A stretch of DNA of 64,000 bases from Aphrophora alni. Lineage: Eukaryota; Arthropoda; Insecta; Hemiptera; Aphrophoridae. Shown here in pieces: positions 42,201-51,956 of this stretch (its first letter is position 1; each line of letters starts with the position of its first letter). The notes beneath the pieces are model-generated. The model did not search any database and was not told the origin of the DNA. It saw only the letters and a list, made by a program, of their open reading frames with translations. Location: positions 20,583,177-20,647,176 of the forward strand of contig OY740768.1 in the NCBI GenBank assembly GCA_963513935.1, given 5' to 3'. Both the position numbers and the translations under genes were made by a program.

Positions 42201-43347
42201 GTTCCGGCAACTATCCTGTACTTCGGCAAGGTGACTACGCTGCTAAATAAAAATCTATACAAAATACTGATTCAAAATGACTTTTTTGACATCTATGGAT
42301 TATAACTGTTTCGACTAAGAGCTACATAAAGCACCAATAATTGAATTTGTTTTATAACTCAGAGATGAGACAGTACTCATCCCATGTTGATAACTTTTTT
42401 TATCAGCCAAAAAATTTGTAAATTGAAGTATTCCATATGCATTAAAATAAAATATCAATTTTGACATCAATCGACCCCGAATTAAATTGTGATTATCAAC
42501 AAGTAGGATGATTATAAAGAAGTCTATATTTAGCCTATGTTAACGATCTACCCCATAAACAGTTTAATTTTTAATAAAATCCAAAACCATATATCAAAAG
42601 TATTTCTTAAATAGTCAAGGATGGCAGCTTATTATAAGTATTGCTTACAACGGTTTATTGTTACAGGTAATACTCCTTCAAACAGACAAGTCCAGAAAAA
42701 TCCAATTGCGGTGAAGTTGAACCATTTACTGACGTAACAACTACTACGTTGGGAAAAGATATTCCGACTCCAGGTAAACTTATGAGTAATAATATAATTT
42801 AAATTGATGTCAAACATAATCAGTGAACAGTACAATTTCTATAATGGTAGACCTTAGATGAATACGATATAATTTTACTTTTACGTTTTAGTATTTATTA
42901 GTTGTTTGGTTATCAATAGTCATCCAATCAACAATATAATTAATTTAGCAAGCAAATTTATTTTTAACATACCATTTTGTCCGTATAGAGCTTGAAAGTA
43001 AAATTATAACTTTTACATTTAACTAAAACTTTTAAAAATAGGCCTAAAGTATAACTTTAAAATCATACTTATAACTAATGTTTTACACCCTTACTTTACA
43101 TTTAAAAAATCCTGTAGTTACATTGAAATTTGAGTGAACTGTTACATTTTGTTTACTTCACTCTAAACAAACCGTTCAAAATAGGTCAAATTGAAATAAA
43201 AATCTTGATTTTTTTTTTTTTTTTTCAGAAATTTTGATATCACCATCGTCTGCATTAATGGAAGGGACTGCCGATGCCAGCACATCCAAACTTGAATATG
43301 GATGTTTTCTGGTTCCACATGATGATATGTTGGAAATCCACAAATAA
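39298..43347 (+). CDS. Hypothetical small secreted protein, four-exon model
   Basis: Product not recognised. Proposed exons: 39298-39391, 39812-39864, 42686-42773 and 43229-43347. Exon 1 starts at an ATG preceded by an in-frame TAA and encodes a hydrophobic leader (MYWSQLFLAQLIWIVVISGI, then TILLMDTHAEP), like a signal peptide. It ends at a good donor (CAG|GTGAGT). Exon 2 follows TTTACAG and brings CPNSC; exon 3 follows AACAG and ends CCAG|GTAAAC; exon 4 follows a long T-rich tract and CAG. Intron phases (1, 0, 1) agree across all joins, giving 117 residues ending at the TAA 43345-43347. Alternative: reading through exon 2 to the TAA at 39886-39888, which overlaps an AATAAA (39884-39889), gives a 56-residue peptide. 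The large intron holds a MITE and a mariner relic. Exon 1 is the best supported part; exons 2-4 are inference from splice signals and open frames. Confidence 0.33.
40069..40488. mobile_element. MITE family M, complete copy
   Basis: About 420 bp with imperfect terminal inverted repeats of about 130 bp. The left end reads TATAAACATATGTCCGGAAT and the right end, complemented, TATAAACAAATATCCGGTAA. Both arms contain CAGCTATCCGCCAT, TTTATATCTxTAGAA, GAAATTTTGCA and GATACTCATCAAT. No coding capacity. The TA/TATA edges would suit a Tc1/mariner-type target. Partial relatives lie at 34023-34330 and 35785-35835. It sits in the proposed third intron-exon interval of the 39.3-43.3 kb gene model. Confidence 0.7.
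41090..41855 (+). pseudogene. Tc1/mariner-type transposase relic, C-terminal part
   Basis: The segment from 41542 reads WPPNDPLDL, a worn form of the WPPRSPDL motif that precedes the last catalytic acid in Tc1/mariner transposases. A frameshift follows. The frame open to 41855 then continues LCGYLKINVYNNRP and further on ends in CQVALGGHFEH, matching the usual GYLK and C-terminal GGHFEH blocks of the arthropod family. The N-terminal half and the first two catalytic acids are not found. Upstream, ACAAGGTGTTCCAAGAAAAT (41090) and AGAGTGTTCCAAAAATATG (41375) resemble transposon termini, suggesting an internally rearranged copy. Not functional. It lies inside the long intron of the secreted-protein model. 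Confidence 0.7.
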
Positions 43348-43382
43348 GTGCTATTAAACTCTTCTGAAGGTAAGTTTTAGTT

Positions 43383-44108
43383 TTGCTCACCGAAAAAATG
43401 GTAAGAATGACAGACCTCTTGTTAAAATACAGACATAAGTGTGGAGTATTAACAGAAAACCCATACTTCTTTGCTGTCCCTGGAACCACGACATCGTGTT
43501 ACCGTGGAGCCGACGTAATCCGTTACTTGAGGACTGAGGTACCACTAAAGTATCCCAATAGAGTAACAACAATTGCTATTAGAAAGGAGGCAGCTACGTT
43601 AGCCGCTGCCTATGAAATAACAGAATCCCAAGTTGACCAGCTGGCAACTTTGTGGGTCATAGCTCAACTACATATAAGAAGTTCTACAGATTACCGGAAT
43701 CTACCTATCAAACAGCAAAAATAAGCCAGTTCTAACTTAACATTAACAGTGGGGAGAACCTAATAGCGGGGAAAAAATAAGCTGCAAAGTCAACATTAGT
43801 TAACAATCAAGAGTCAACCAAAACAGCAAAACAACAAAATAAGGAGACAGCTTTGGTCTGATGATCAGTCGGATGAGAAATACGAACCAGGTGTTAGTAA
43901 AACTAACAGGGAAGTTAAGAAATGGACGGAAGAACAGAAGGCAGTAATCAAATTTGAGATGAACAATTTTATTGCCTTGAGGAAAGTCCCTGGCAAAGAC
44001 AAGTGCAGAGAATGCCTATCAAAACATGAATGCCTAAAAGAAAAGCGTTGGATTGACATTAAAAACTATGTCAAGAACCTGGTTTGTCCCATAAGAAATT
44101 TGAATTAG
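43383..44108 (+). pseudogene. Crypton-like tyrosine recombinase relic
   Basis: Known family pattern: animal proteins with a Crypton-like tyrosine recombinase core end in an LRKH-type box, a GH box and a FYRLP tyrosine, followed by a C-terminal KWT...PGK.C..C domain. Here the first frame holds NPYFFAVPG, YRGADVIRYL and IRKEAATLA, then DQLA. At about 43650-43652 one base is missing. The next frame reads GHSSTTYKKFYRLPESTYQT (bearing the candidate His and Tyr), ending at TAA 43733-43735. A further open stretch (about 43799-44108) encodes KKWTEEQKAVIKFE, KVPGKDKCRECL and WIDIKNYVKNLV before the TAG. The N-terminal half with the first catalytic Arg is missing. With a frameshift, a nonsense codon and the Glu in place of His in the LRKH box, it is not an active recombinase. 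Confidence 0.6.
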
Positions 44109-44150
44109 TAACTGTAAATTTTGTTTGTGTGTAATTAGCTGGCAATTTAT

Positions 44151-44156
44151 AATAAA
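44151..44156 (+). terminator. Candidate polyadenylation signal
   Basis: AATAAA lies 43 bases after the stop codon of the recombinase-like frame (44106-44108). In AT-rich DNA this can be chance. Confidence 0.3.
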
Positions 44157-44663
44157 TGACTTATACATTGTATGTAGTTTGTAATTAGATGAGTAACTAA
44201 AATAAAATTATCATCAAGGATGTTTATGAAGTAGTTTTAGTTTAGGCCTACTATTATATTTCCTAAAGTGAATTTATTATCCTTGATTTATTACAAAACA
44301 GCGAGAGCTGTTTTAAGTTATAAGTTAAATGGGCGTATTAATTAAACATTTTTTATTAGTTTGATATATAAATGTTGATAAAAATTACATATCAAATAAT
44401 ATTTATTTTCGTAAATATTTTAATAACGTTACTAGCAATTAATTGATTACGACTTTGGTAGTATGTTTTGAAAAAAAAAATTGTGATTGTTTTAAGAGTA
44501 ACTATTACATATTCAAAAATATATCCTGTTTTAAATTTAATTTGTGAACAATGAAAAATCAGTATTTATCGTATTTTTCAGTTGTGTTAAGCTTAAATAA
44601 AAATATAATTTTTAAATAGTAATTCCTACTTCCGTTAGAATACTAGCATTAAAACAAGTCTTC

Positions 44664-44800
44664 ATAAGTCCCGAACGGATATCTCTGCAAATTAACCAGT
44701 CGACCGTTTTTATCCATCACAATTCTTCTCAACTTGAGATGTCAAATCCTTGTCATGCCGCTTAAAAACAGTGTATCTAGTACTGTATGAAAATTACCAA
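44664..44800 (+). repeat. Dispersed repeat family D, plus-strand copy
   Basis: Matches the reverse complement of 45800-45960. Shared: CTGCAAATT, CCAGTCGACCGTTTTTAT, ATTCTTCTCAACTTG and CCTTGTCATGCCGC. The two copies face each other about 1 kb apart and could be the arms of one element. Confidence 0.65.
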
Positions 44801-45799
44801 CAATCTATTTTAGTTATTTTGAAAAAAAAAAAAAATTTTTTAAATCTTCAGTATATCTTGTTTTATCTCAAAATTTTGATTAATTTGAACCTAAATTTCA
44901 TATTAATCGGACCATTTTTACTTTGTTTATGCAATGCGTCACTATTTTAAAACTTGAAAAAAGGTTTTATCATCAATTTGGTGGAAGATACGGCTACAGC
45001 AGCAGCAGCAACATTAACCTAACGAGGACAATGCAGAGTAGGCCTATCATCAGGTGGTGAATTGGCCCAGCCTTTATCATGTCTAAGTAAAACTAGGATG
45101 TTTTATGGGTTTTCAGTTTTATAACACTGTCGCATTCCACATATCAAGTATATATTCTTAGTATTTAAATCTATTCTTCCCACCCTCTCGAAGAAAGTGG
45201 TTTAAATTTGAAATTCATATTTTCTAATGTTCTAGCTGCGTAATTTAAATAAATAGAGATGATAAATACAATATTATATTTTTTAGAACCATCCAAGTAG
45301 CTTATTAATATTTTGTTACAGGCGCGTTTCAAATAATGTGATTCATCATAAGTTTTTTTCTTCTAGATTTTTCGAACCACAGGAGTTTGTTAAATATTAA
45401 ATGACAAAGTCAAACTATACATATAAAACCTATTATCAATTAAAATAAATAATTTATATAAATGTCGTGCGATGCGCTTCGTCTGAGTTCCTGTACTTCA
45501 CTCAAAGTTGTTTACTTCCTATATGTATATGACTTGATGTACTTATCAAGTCATATGACTTATATGAAAACAAACTGTTTGAAAATAGAAATTTTAACAA
45601 TGATTACAATATTCTAAGGGAATGAACCAGAAACACCTTTTCTTTGCATTGTACATTGTACAGTTTATATAAATGTCATAAAATGGACCTATTTATATGA
45701 AACTTAGTATCAAATTAATCGAAATTTTGAGACGAAACCTGCATAATTGAAGAATTTGTATAATTGTCCAAAAGAATTGAAATATAATGTAGGTAATTA

Positions 45800-45960
45800 G
45801 CATACATTACTTGATTCATCATGAGTTTCCAGGCGGCATGACAAGGGTTTGAAAACGCAAGTTGAGAAGAATGGTGACAAATAAAAACGGTCGACTGGTG
45901 AATTTGCAGATATATCCTTTCCGGGACTATAATTGCTAAATAAGCCACACCTCCTGAGAA
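45800..45960 (-). repeat. Dispersed repeat family D, minus-strand copy
   Basis: Inverted partner of 44664-44800. A 101-codon minus-strand open frame (46020-45715) crosses it, but the same sequence in the other copy is not open, so I do not call a gene. Confidence 0.65.
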
Positions 45961-46406
45961 TCTTTTTCTAATGTTATTTCGTTGAAATAAGCGCCTTTTG
46001 AATTTTGGCGGTAACTTCATTTAGTGGATAGCAATTTTAGAATTTATATTAAATTTAGTAGGTTCTATAATAATTTCTTTAAAAAAACATTAATTACAAT
46101 ACGAAGCATGCCTATATATTAAGTTTATTTTGTACCATTTTTTCTAAACGATTTAGATATTTAAAATTTATTTATAAACTATTACATAATAAGGTATCAA
46201 GTAATATTATTCATTATCACTGTTATTCTAATAATTATACCGATTGTCGCACGAAAAGAAAGTGTAAGCCTATACGCATTCGATTTACTGTTAGGTCTAC
46301 CTACTCTTCCATTCTTACATCGATAATTTATATAACGAACAGACTTTAAAATATGATCTCAGGTTCACAGATTAGATAATACCCAGGTCACCCAGCGTGG
46401 TCTCGG

Positions 46407-46414
46407 TATAAATA
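46407..46414 (+). promoter_or_regulatory. Candidate TATA box
   Basis: TATAAATA stands in a locally G+C-richer setting (GGTCTCGG upstream, GAGAGTGTGG downstream). An initiator-like ATCAGCC lies about 25 bases downstream, near 46433. No coding exon can be assigned to it, so it could serve an unrecognised transcript or be incidental. Confidence 0.25.
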
Positions 46415-46538
46415 TTAATCCGAGAGTGTGGCATCAGCCGTGACACTCGTCTGCTCTGAATTGTGTGTAAAATTTAGAAGTGTGTATTTTGAGAAACCTT
46501 ACAGGCGAGACATCTAGCGGGCATAACGACAAATTAGC

Positions 46539-46639
46539 CGTAAACTCTTAATGGCGCTACCGAGGACTTTACTACCGAGGACTCTGTTTCAGGTCCTCGG
46601 TTCTACTCGAGTCCTCGGTAGCGGCATTAAGAGTGTACG
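46539..46639. repeat. Nested hairpin of CCGAGGAC motifs
   Basis: Bases 46539-46568 and 46610-46639 are inverted copies matching at 28 of 30 positions. Inside them a second inverted pair (ACCGAGGAC at 46574-46582, GTCCTCGGT at 46593-46601) can extend the stem. The motif is shared with the cluster at 31.4-31.9 kb. The hairpin abuts sequence ending ATACAAACC and then the (CA)n tract, the same arrangement as at 31378. Probably part of a SINE- or MITE-like element. Confidence 0.75.
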
Positions 46640-46669
46640 TGACGTCCTCCCTAATGCCGTATACAAACC

Positions 46670-47009
<340 letters not shown>

Positions 47010-47062
47010 CGCGCTTCGCTCCTCTCCCTCATGCGTTAGTGAGTTCAAGTAGGGTTCTTCTT

Positions 47063-47081
47063 GCCCCACGTTGGAACGCCA
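47063..47081 (-). promoter_or_regulatory. Decayed duplicate primer-binding site inside the 3' LTR
   Basis: Identical to 53747-53765. Its presence in both LTRs shows the duplication predates this insertion and is replicated with the element. Confidence 0.75.
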
Positions 47082-49479
47082 CTTGCCGCGCTTCGCCTTT
47101 GTGCTACTTCGACGCGAATTTAAGATTCTTGTTCCCTTTTTTGGAACACTATTATCACGAACTCTTAAACTCGCTGTACGATCACCACCGACTGGGCGAA
47201 CCACCTTTCTTTTCAGAGCAGGCGCGGGCAAGGCCAAGATGCTCACTTTTACCTTTTTAAATCAAAGATTTTGCAACTCTTGGCTCTAATAAGTATGAGC
47301 TTGTCCTCATAAACTTACTAAATTTTAATTAACGCAAAATTCCCTGAATTTTATCTCAATGCTCGATTATTTAACTCTTTTAAGATTAACTCTCTCTCTC
47401 TCCAAGGTCGTGCCTTTTGGGAGAAATCGGCTCTTAAGTTCTGATGATAACTTTTAAAATTTTCAAATTATATCACCAGAGCACATATATAAAATTTATG
47501 TTAAAACAAAGTTAATAGCATACACAGAATGGATTTATATTAAAAACACAACAAAATTTAGAAATGAATTATTTGTATATTATTTCCTCTTTTGCACAGA
47601 AAAATTTTATATTCAAAACTTTTTTTTTAATCACACAAAACAATTTAATTGAACAATAACACAACTATTTATTTATTCAACAACATTAATCAATGTAATA
47701 TTATCTATATATTAAACAAAAATAAAAGCGCTTGACTTTCCAGACAGAACCACAAACAGTTTTTCCTGTACTGAAAAAGTCGTATTTAAATTATTAATTA
47801 TTATCAACACCAAAACAGAGTTTTAAAATGAATTTAATTTGTAATAATTCCCCTAATGACGTTATATTTGAAAAGAAGTTACTATTTGCGAATTATTCCT
47901 TAATTTATAAGATACCTTCACACTTTAATAGAAGTTCTAGTTGGATTTGGAATTTGTTGTATTATTAGGATGATGGTGATGTGATGTTTTCTATCCAGAG
48001 TCTGTAGGCTGCTATGTAGTTGAATGCTGGTATCGAATTCTTCTAAGTCGCCTTGACGATCGATTAAAGTTGAAATTATTCTAAGTCCAATTAGTAGAGT
48101 GACAGTTGACTCTTCCTCTCCGCTCACAGTCGGTTGCAGAAGAAACGTCTTATTCGCGTCGATTCCAAATCAAAAGTAACCGTCTTTCGACGATTAAATC
48201 TCGGTCTCCCTGTCAGTGGGAATTAATCCACTTTTCTGGAGCCAATTTTTCTCCCTTTTTGGGAAAAAGGTATTTTCCATATATTATGTGTTTTCAGGCC
48301 CTTTTGGTCTGAAATATTTACACTATATGTTTTATTAGTCCTATTTCTTGACTAATGAATAGTTTTCTTCCTTAATTATTAATTAAAACACCTTTTAATT
48401 AATAATTTATAGTATTTTTTCTTTAACGTTATCTTTGATCCATGTTGGCAGTATGATGTTTCCGACTTTAGACTCAGCTTGAAGATGCGCGCGCCACTTT
48501 TCATGTTTTTGCATGAAAATCTCTACTTTTGACGTTTTTTCGTTTAACTCGCTGTAACTTTCGAACGCTCGAACCGATTTTAAAGTTCCTTTCGGATTCT
48601 TCTGCCTTTCCATCTTGTGGGTCTTGTGGAACTTGATTCATCGCTCTACTACGCTTCGTTCGCGAGTTATCGCCCTTTTCCCTTAACTTGATTTTTCCTC
48701 TTTTCAAATTTTGAGATAAGTCCTTTCTCAAAATTCTTTTGACGAAATCTTGTTCCTCTTTTACTACGACGAAATACTATGTTTTTACTTTTTACATAAC
48801 TCGTTTGGTTGTCGAGTTATTCGCCTTTGAAGTCCTTAAATTTGTGTCGTATGAGTTTATGTTTATAAAAACCCCCCCATTATGTATTATTACTTCTGCT
48901 TTGGTGTGTTGCAATTCTACAGGCTAGATACATATAATTATCATGTTACTTTACCCTTTTAACGTTTTATTTACCCGCTTTTGGGCTTTGAAGTTTTACG
49001 TTTTGTTATTATTATATCTCCCCTATTTTATTTTCAAATTTGATTCTAAGTACTTATTATTGTGCCCTATTGTGGTCTCTACAATAGTACTTATTATTAT
49101 TTTTTAAATGATCCCCCCTTCAACTCAAAAATTCCAAAAAACTCCCCAAGAATGACTTTCTAAGTCCATTCTCACCTGTTAGTTATTATTAATTCATATT
49201 TTTTATTTATGATTATTATTAGTTCCCCTTTGAGTTATGACTCTACGTTTTTTGAATTTTGAATTTAAGTTTTTTCCAAATTTTAGGTTTTTGAGCCCCT
49301 ATAAAAACTTGAATAACTTTTTTGTTTTAATTGCTTTTAAATTTATTTTTCGATATTCTTAATCGGTTGATTCTACTGAACATTAATTTATTTTAATAAT
49401 TTAGTATTTTAATAAAATAAGAAACAAGACAGAACGACTTGTACACGATTCAACATGCAGTGTCTAGCACCTGTTGGCG

Positions 49480-49487
49480 TGACGTCA
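49480..49487. promoter_or_regulatory. CRE-type palindrome in 3' LTR
   Basis: TGACGTCA, the consensus site for CREB/ATF-type bZIP factors, about 95 bp inside the LTR start, where U3 enhancer elements normally lie. The 5' LTR copy is at 56037-56044. Confidence 0.45.
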
Positions 49488-49586
49488 TCGTTCCTCCTCG
49501 TCCCTCATCTACTAGGTTTATCGCGGGAATTTAACTTGTTTTAAATTGGCTTGAGGCTTTTGGCTTTTTCCAAACCGCCTCAAAAT

Positions 49587-49595
49587 CCCCCCTTT
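49587..49595 (-). promoter_or_regulatory. Polypurine tract
   Basis: Minus strand AAAGGGGGG followed by ATTT and then the LTR start TGAGG. This is the expected position and composition of the primer for plus-strand DNA synthesis. Four bases separate the G run from the LTR edge, which is slightly unusual. Confidence 0.75.
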
Positions 49596-50684
49596 GAACT
49601 AAAATTTTCGGTTTAAAATGAAAAATTCCTATTTTTCATTTTTTTTAAAAAACTAAAATTTTAGTATTAAACCCCTTTTTCGACATATTACATTACATAT
49701 TAACTATTTATTAATGGTTATCTTCATTAACACTTTCATCATTTTACATTACTAACATATATATCAAAAATGTATTATTTTGCATTGATCTTCATATATA
49801 TTTTACAACATCTTATTCAAAATCATCTCTATATTTCATCTTCATTTATCATCATCATAAAATTTGACATTTTAACCTAACAATATACATAAACATATAC
49901 ATTTATATTTAAAAAACATCTCCTCCATCATTTCATATATCTATGCTCAAATCACATTTTATTCATTATGTTATACTATTTATATATTCAAATCACATTT
50001 TATTTATTATAGTATAATATTTATATATTCCAAACACATGTTATTTATTATGGTATACATACAACTTTGTTTAATCGTTCTTTCTAGTCCATTACAGCCG
50101 TTTCATCTAAACGTCCTTGCTGTAACTAAACACATTATCACACACAAAACATATTACATTTATATAAGAAATAATTCGTCTTATATGATTATAATTATCT
50201 GCTTTGGTTGAATTTAAACTTATGGCTACATATATATATAAAGTACTTGGTAACTACAACGGTGAGTATCCTATTTGCAGTTAAAAAGAAAAATTATTTA
50301 ATCTATCGAAATCTCTCATTAATAAAAAACAAAACAGTACACATTTAAACATCCATTCATTCCATCACCCCTCTGCTAATTTGCTTGACAGGTTGTCGTT
50401 CAATATTTGTTTATCAACGTCCGGTTCTCCCCTTCACCTCCTCGTCTACACTTTGTTTATTCAGGTGCGGCTTGCAGATGCGTGTTACCGCTTTGCTCCT
50501 GACCTTGTACACTTAGGAATTTATTGAAGCTTTATCCTGTTATCCACTGACCTAGGCTACATTCTTTTAATTCAGCTGACAGTCCGTTATTTCCTTTTTA
50601 CCTCACTCGCTTCTTCCCTTTACATATTACAACTTTTAAACATTACAATTTATACATTTTATTTATGAAATTTCTTACGTTCTA
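49596..50684. other. Internal non-coding region where pol would lie
   Basis: Between the protease stop and the polypurine tract there is only AT-rich DNA without an open frame. An intact Gypsy element would carry several kilobases of reverse transcriptase, RNase H and integrase here. Confidence 0.8.
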
Positions 50685-51950
50685 TTAATATCTCCTTAGT
50701 CCTTCACACTTAAATATTACTTTCCCTTCGGGCCTCCATTCTTTCATCTTACACTTCGTAGAGTTTTTGAATTTAACTTTCTTCTTTCGATACCTTAAAT
50801 TTCGTCCATTTTGTCTTTCCGGATCCGCCATTTGTATTATAGCTCTCCAATCACTCCCGTCTCTGGCGTCGAACCTGTCTTGTGTAAGTTCCGAATCGTT
50901 TTCAGAGTTATTTTGCAAATTTTCGTCGTATTTTATTATTTTATTATTTTCGTCGATTATTGCCTTTGGCACATTTTTATTTCCTTTATTCTCCGCTCCT
51001 TTCAGCCCTTCATCTTTATTAATTACTTGGTTACCTTTATCCCACGCTCTTAACAGCACTTCATCATTGTTAAAATTTGCATTTTTCCTCTTCGCCGATT
51101 CCTTCCTTGCACTTAACTTGCTTCCTCGCTTTTGACCACTTTCTGATTTGTCACTACTCGGTCTAGACACGTCCTTTGCTTTTTGTTTTAGGTCCGTAGG
51201 CATTTTAACGGCCAACACACAAGCCCCTTTTGCTCGCTTGTGCGAATTTGAGCCTCCATTATTCGCTGCTGACGACTCTACCATTTTACCGGTTTCGCCG
51301 CCATTTTGATGTTCGGTCAGCGCGTCTCTATTGCTCAATCTTAATTTCCTATTCTCTTTAAGAAAATCTACAACAATAAATTCATTTTCCTTTACCAGTT
51401 GTAGGAAACCCTTTTCCATATTAATTCGATTTCGATATTTGCACATTAAATCACAACCCATTATTATTTTGCTTTCCAGCTTTGGTACCACCATAAATAC
51501 CCCTCTTATTGATTGGTTATTTATTCTAATCTCCAATAATGCCTGTAATTTAATCTTCTGTCGTTGGCTTTTTATCGCTGTCACCATTTCCGTATTTACA
51601 ACTGGTAATTCCATGATTTTATCGTTCCTACTTTTAAGCACATGTTTATAAAAATCCTCTTGAACACAGGACATTTGAGCTCCGGTGTCAATGGACATAT
51701 TTACTTTTATATTTTCGATTTCTATCCCTATTTCCGGACATTTTTCGTAAACTTCACTATTTAAAATTTTATTATCTCTTTCCTCCATTAAATCTTTCTT
51801 AATTTCTGTGTTTAAAATCCCCAATTTAATTTTATTTATTTTCAGATCCCCCCTTTTATGTTTGCTAAATTTGGTTTTATCGTCGATCTCAATTCCGTTT
51901 GTATTATCCTTTTTCTGCCAAAATTTCTGCCTTGAGATCTCGTATTTTAG
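50685..51950 (-). CDS. Retropepsin domain, reached by -1 frameshift from gag
   Basis: The frame is open for 421 codons from the frameshift site (codon CTA at 51950-51948) to the stop at 50685. Its upstream part has no early ATG, and the first ATG comes at 51788, so translation as a Gag-Pro fusion is likely. Residues about 86-91 read SIDTGA, the catalytic Asp-Thr-Gly of retroviral-type aspartic proteases. About 74 residues later IIMGCDL matches the second conserved I-x-G-x-D block. The C-terminal 200 residues are charged, Lys/Asn/Asp-rich and unrecognised, ending KVIFKCEGLRRY. The expected role is Gag processing. No reverse transcriptase follows. I am sure of the protease fold family and unsure of the tail's function. 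Confidence 0.85.
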   Translation of the reverse strand, partial: LKYEISRQKFWQKKDNTNGIEIDDKTKFSKHKRGDLKINKIKLGILNTEIKKDLMEERDNKILNSEVYEKCPEIGIEIENIKVNMSIDTGAQMSCVQEDFYKHVLKSRNDKIMELPVVNTEMVTAIKSQRQKIKLQALLEIRINNQSIRGVFMVVPKLESKIIMGCDLMCKYRNRINMEKGFLQLVKENEFIVVDFLKENRKLRLSNRDALTEHQNGGETGKMVESSAANNGGSNSHKRAKGACVLAVKMPTDLKQKAKDVSRPSSDKSESGQKRGSKLSARKESAKRKNANFNNDEVLLRAWDKGNQVINKDEGLKGAENKGNKNVPKAIIDENNKIIKYDENLQNNSENDSELTQDRFDARDGSDWRAIIQMADPERQNGRNLRYRKKKVKFKNSTKCKMKEWRPEGKVIFKCEGLRRY

Positions 51951-51956
51951 TTTTTT
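51885..51956 (-). promoter_or_regulatory. Programmed -1 ribosomal frameshift site
   Basis: On the minus strand the last gag codons read ACA AAA AAC TAA, so the slippery heptamer A AAA AAC (51956-51950) lies immediately before the stop. The same heptamer is used at the gag-pro junction of several retroviruses. Shifting back one base enters the protease frame exactly. Ten bases downstream, GATCTCAA (51939-51932) can pair perfectly with TTGAGATC (51892-51885), an 8-bp stem that could stimulate shifting. Confidence 0.8.

Noticed and set aside
43163..43489. 108-codon minus-strand open frame
   Set aside because: Antisense to the proposed exon 4 and the recombinase relic, and crosses the acceptor T-tract.
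45715..46020. 101-codon minus-strand open frame
   Set aside because: Lies in dispersed repeat family D; the partner copy at 44664-44800 has stops in the equivalent frame.
48407..48731. Two basic minus-strand open frames of 68 and 76 codons within the LTR, repeated in the other LTR
   Set aside because: They overlap each other in different frames and their repetition only reflects LTR duplication. No domain recognised; an accessory LTR gene is conceivable but unsupported.
49583..50684. Search for reverse transcriptase, RNase H or integrase motifs after the protease
   Set aside because: No open frame of useful length or YxDD/DDE-type block could be read on the minus strand; the region is taken as non-coding.
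50767..51651. Plus-strand open frames of 80-122 codons opposite the protease
   Set aside because: Antisense shadows; the minus strand has DTGA and the second protease block.
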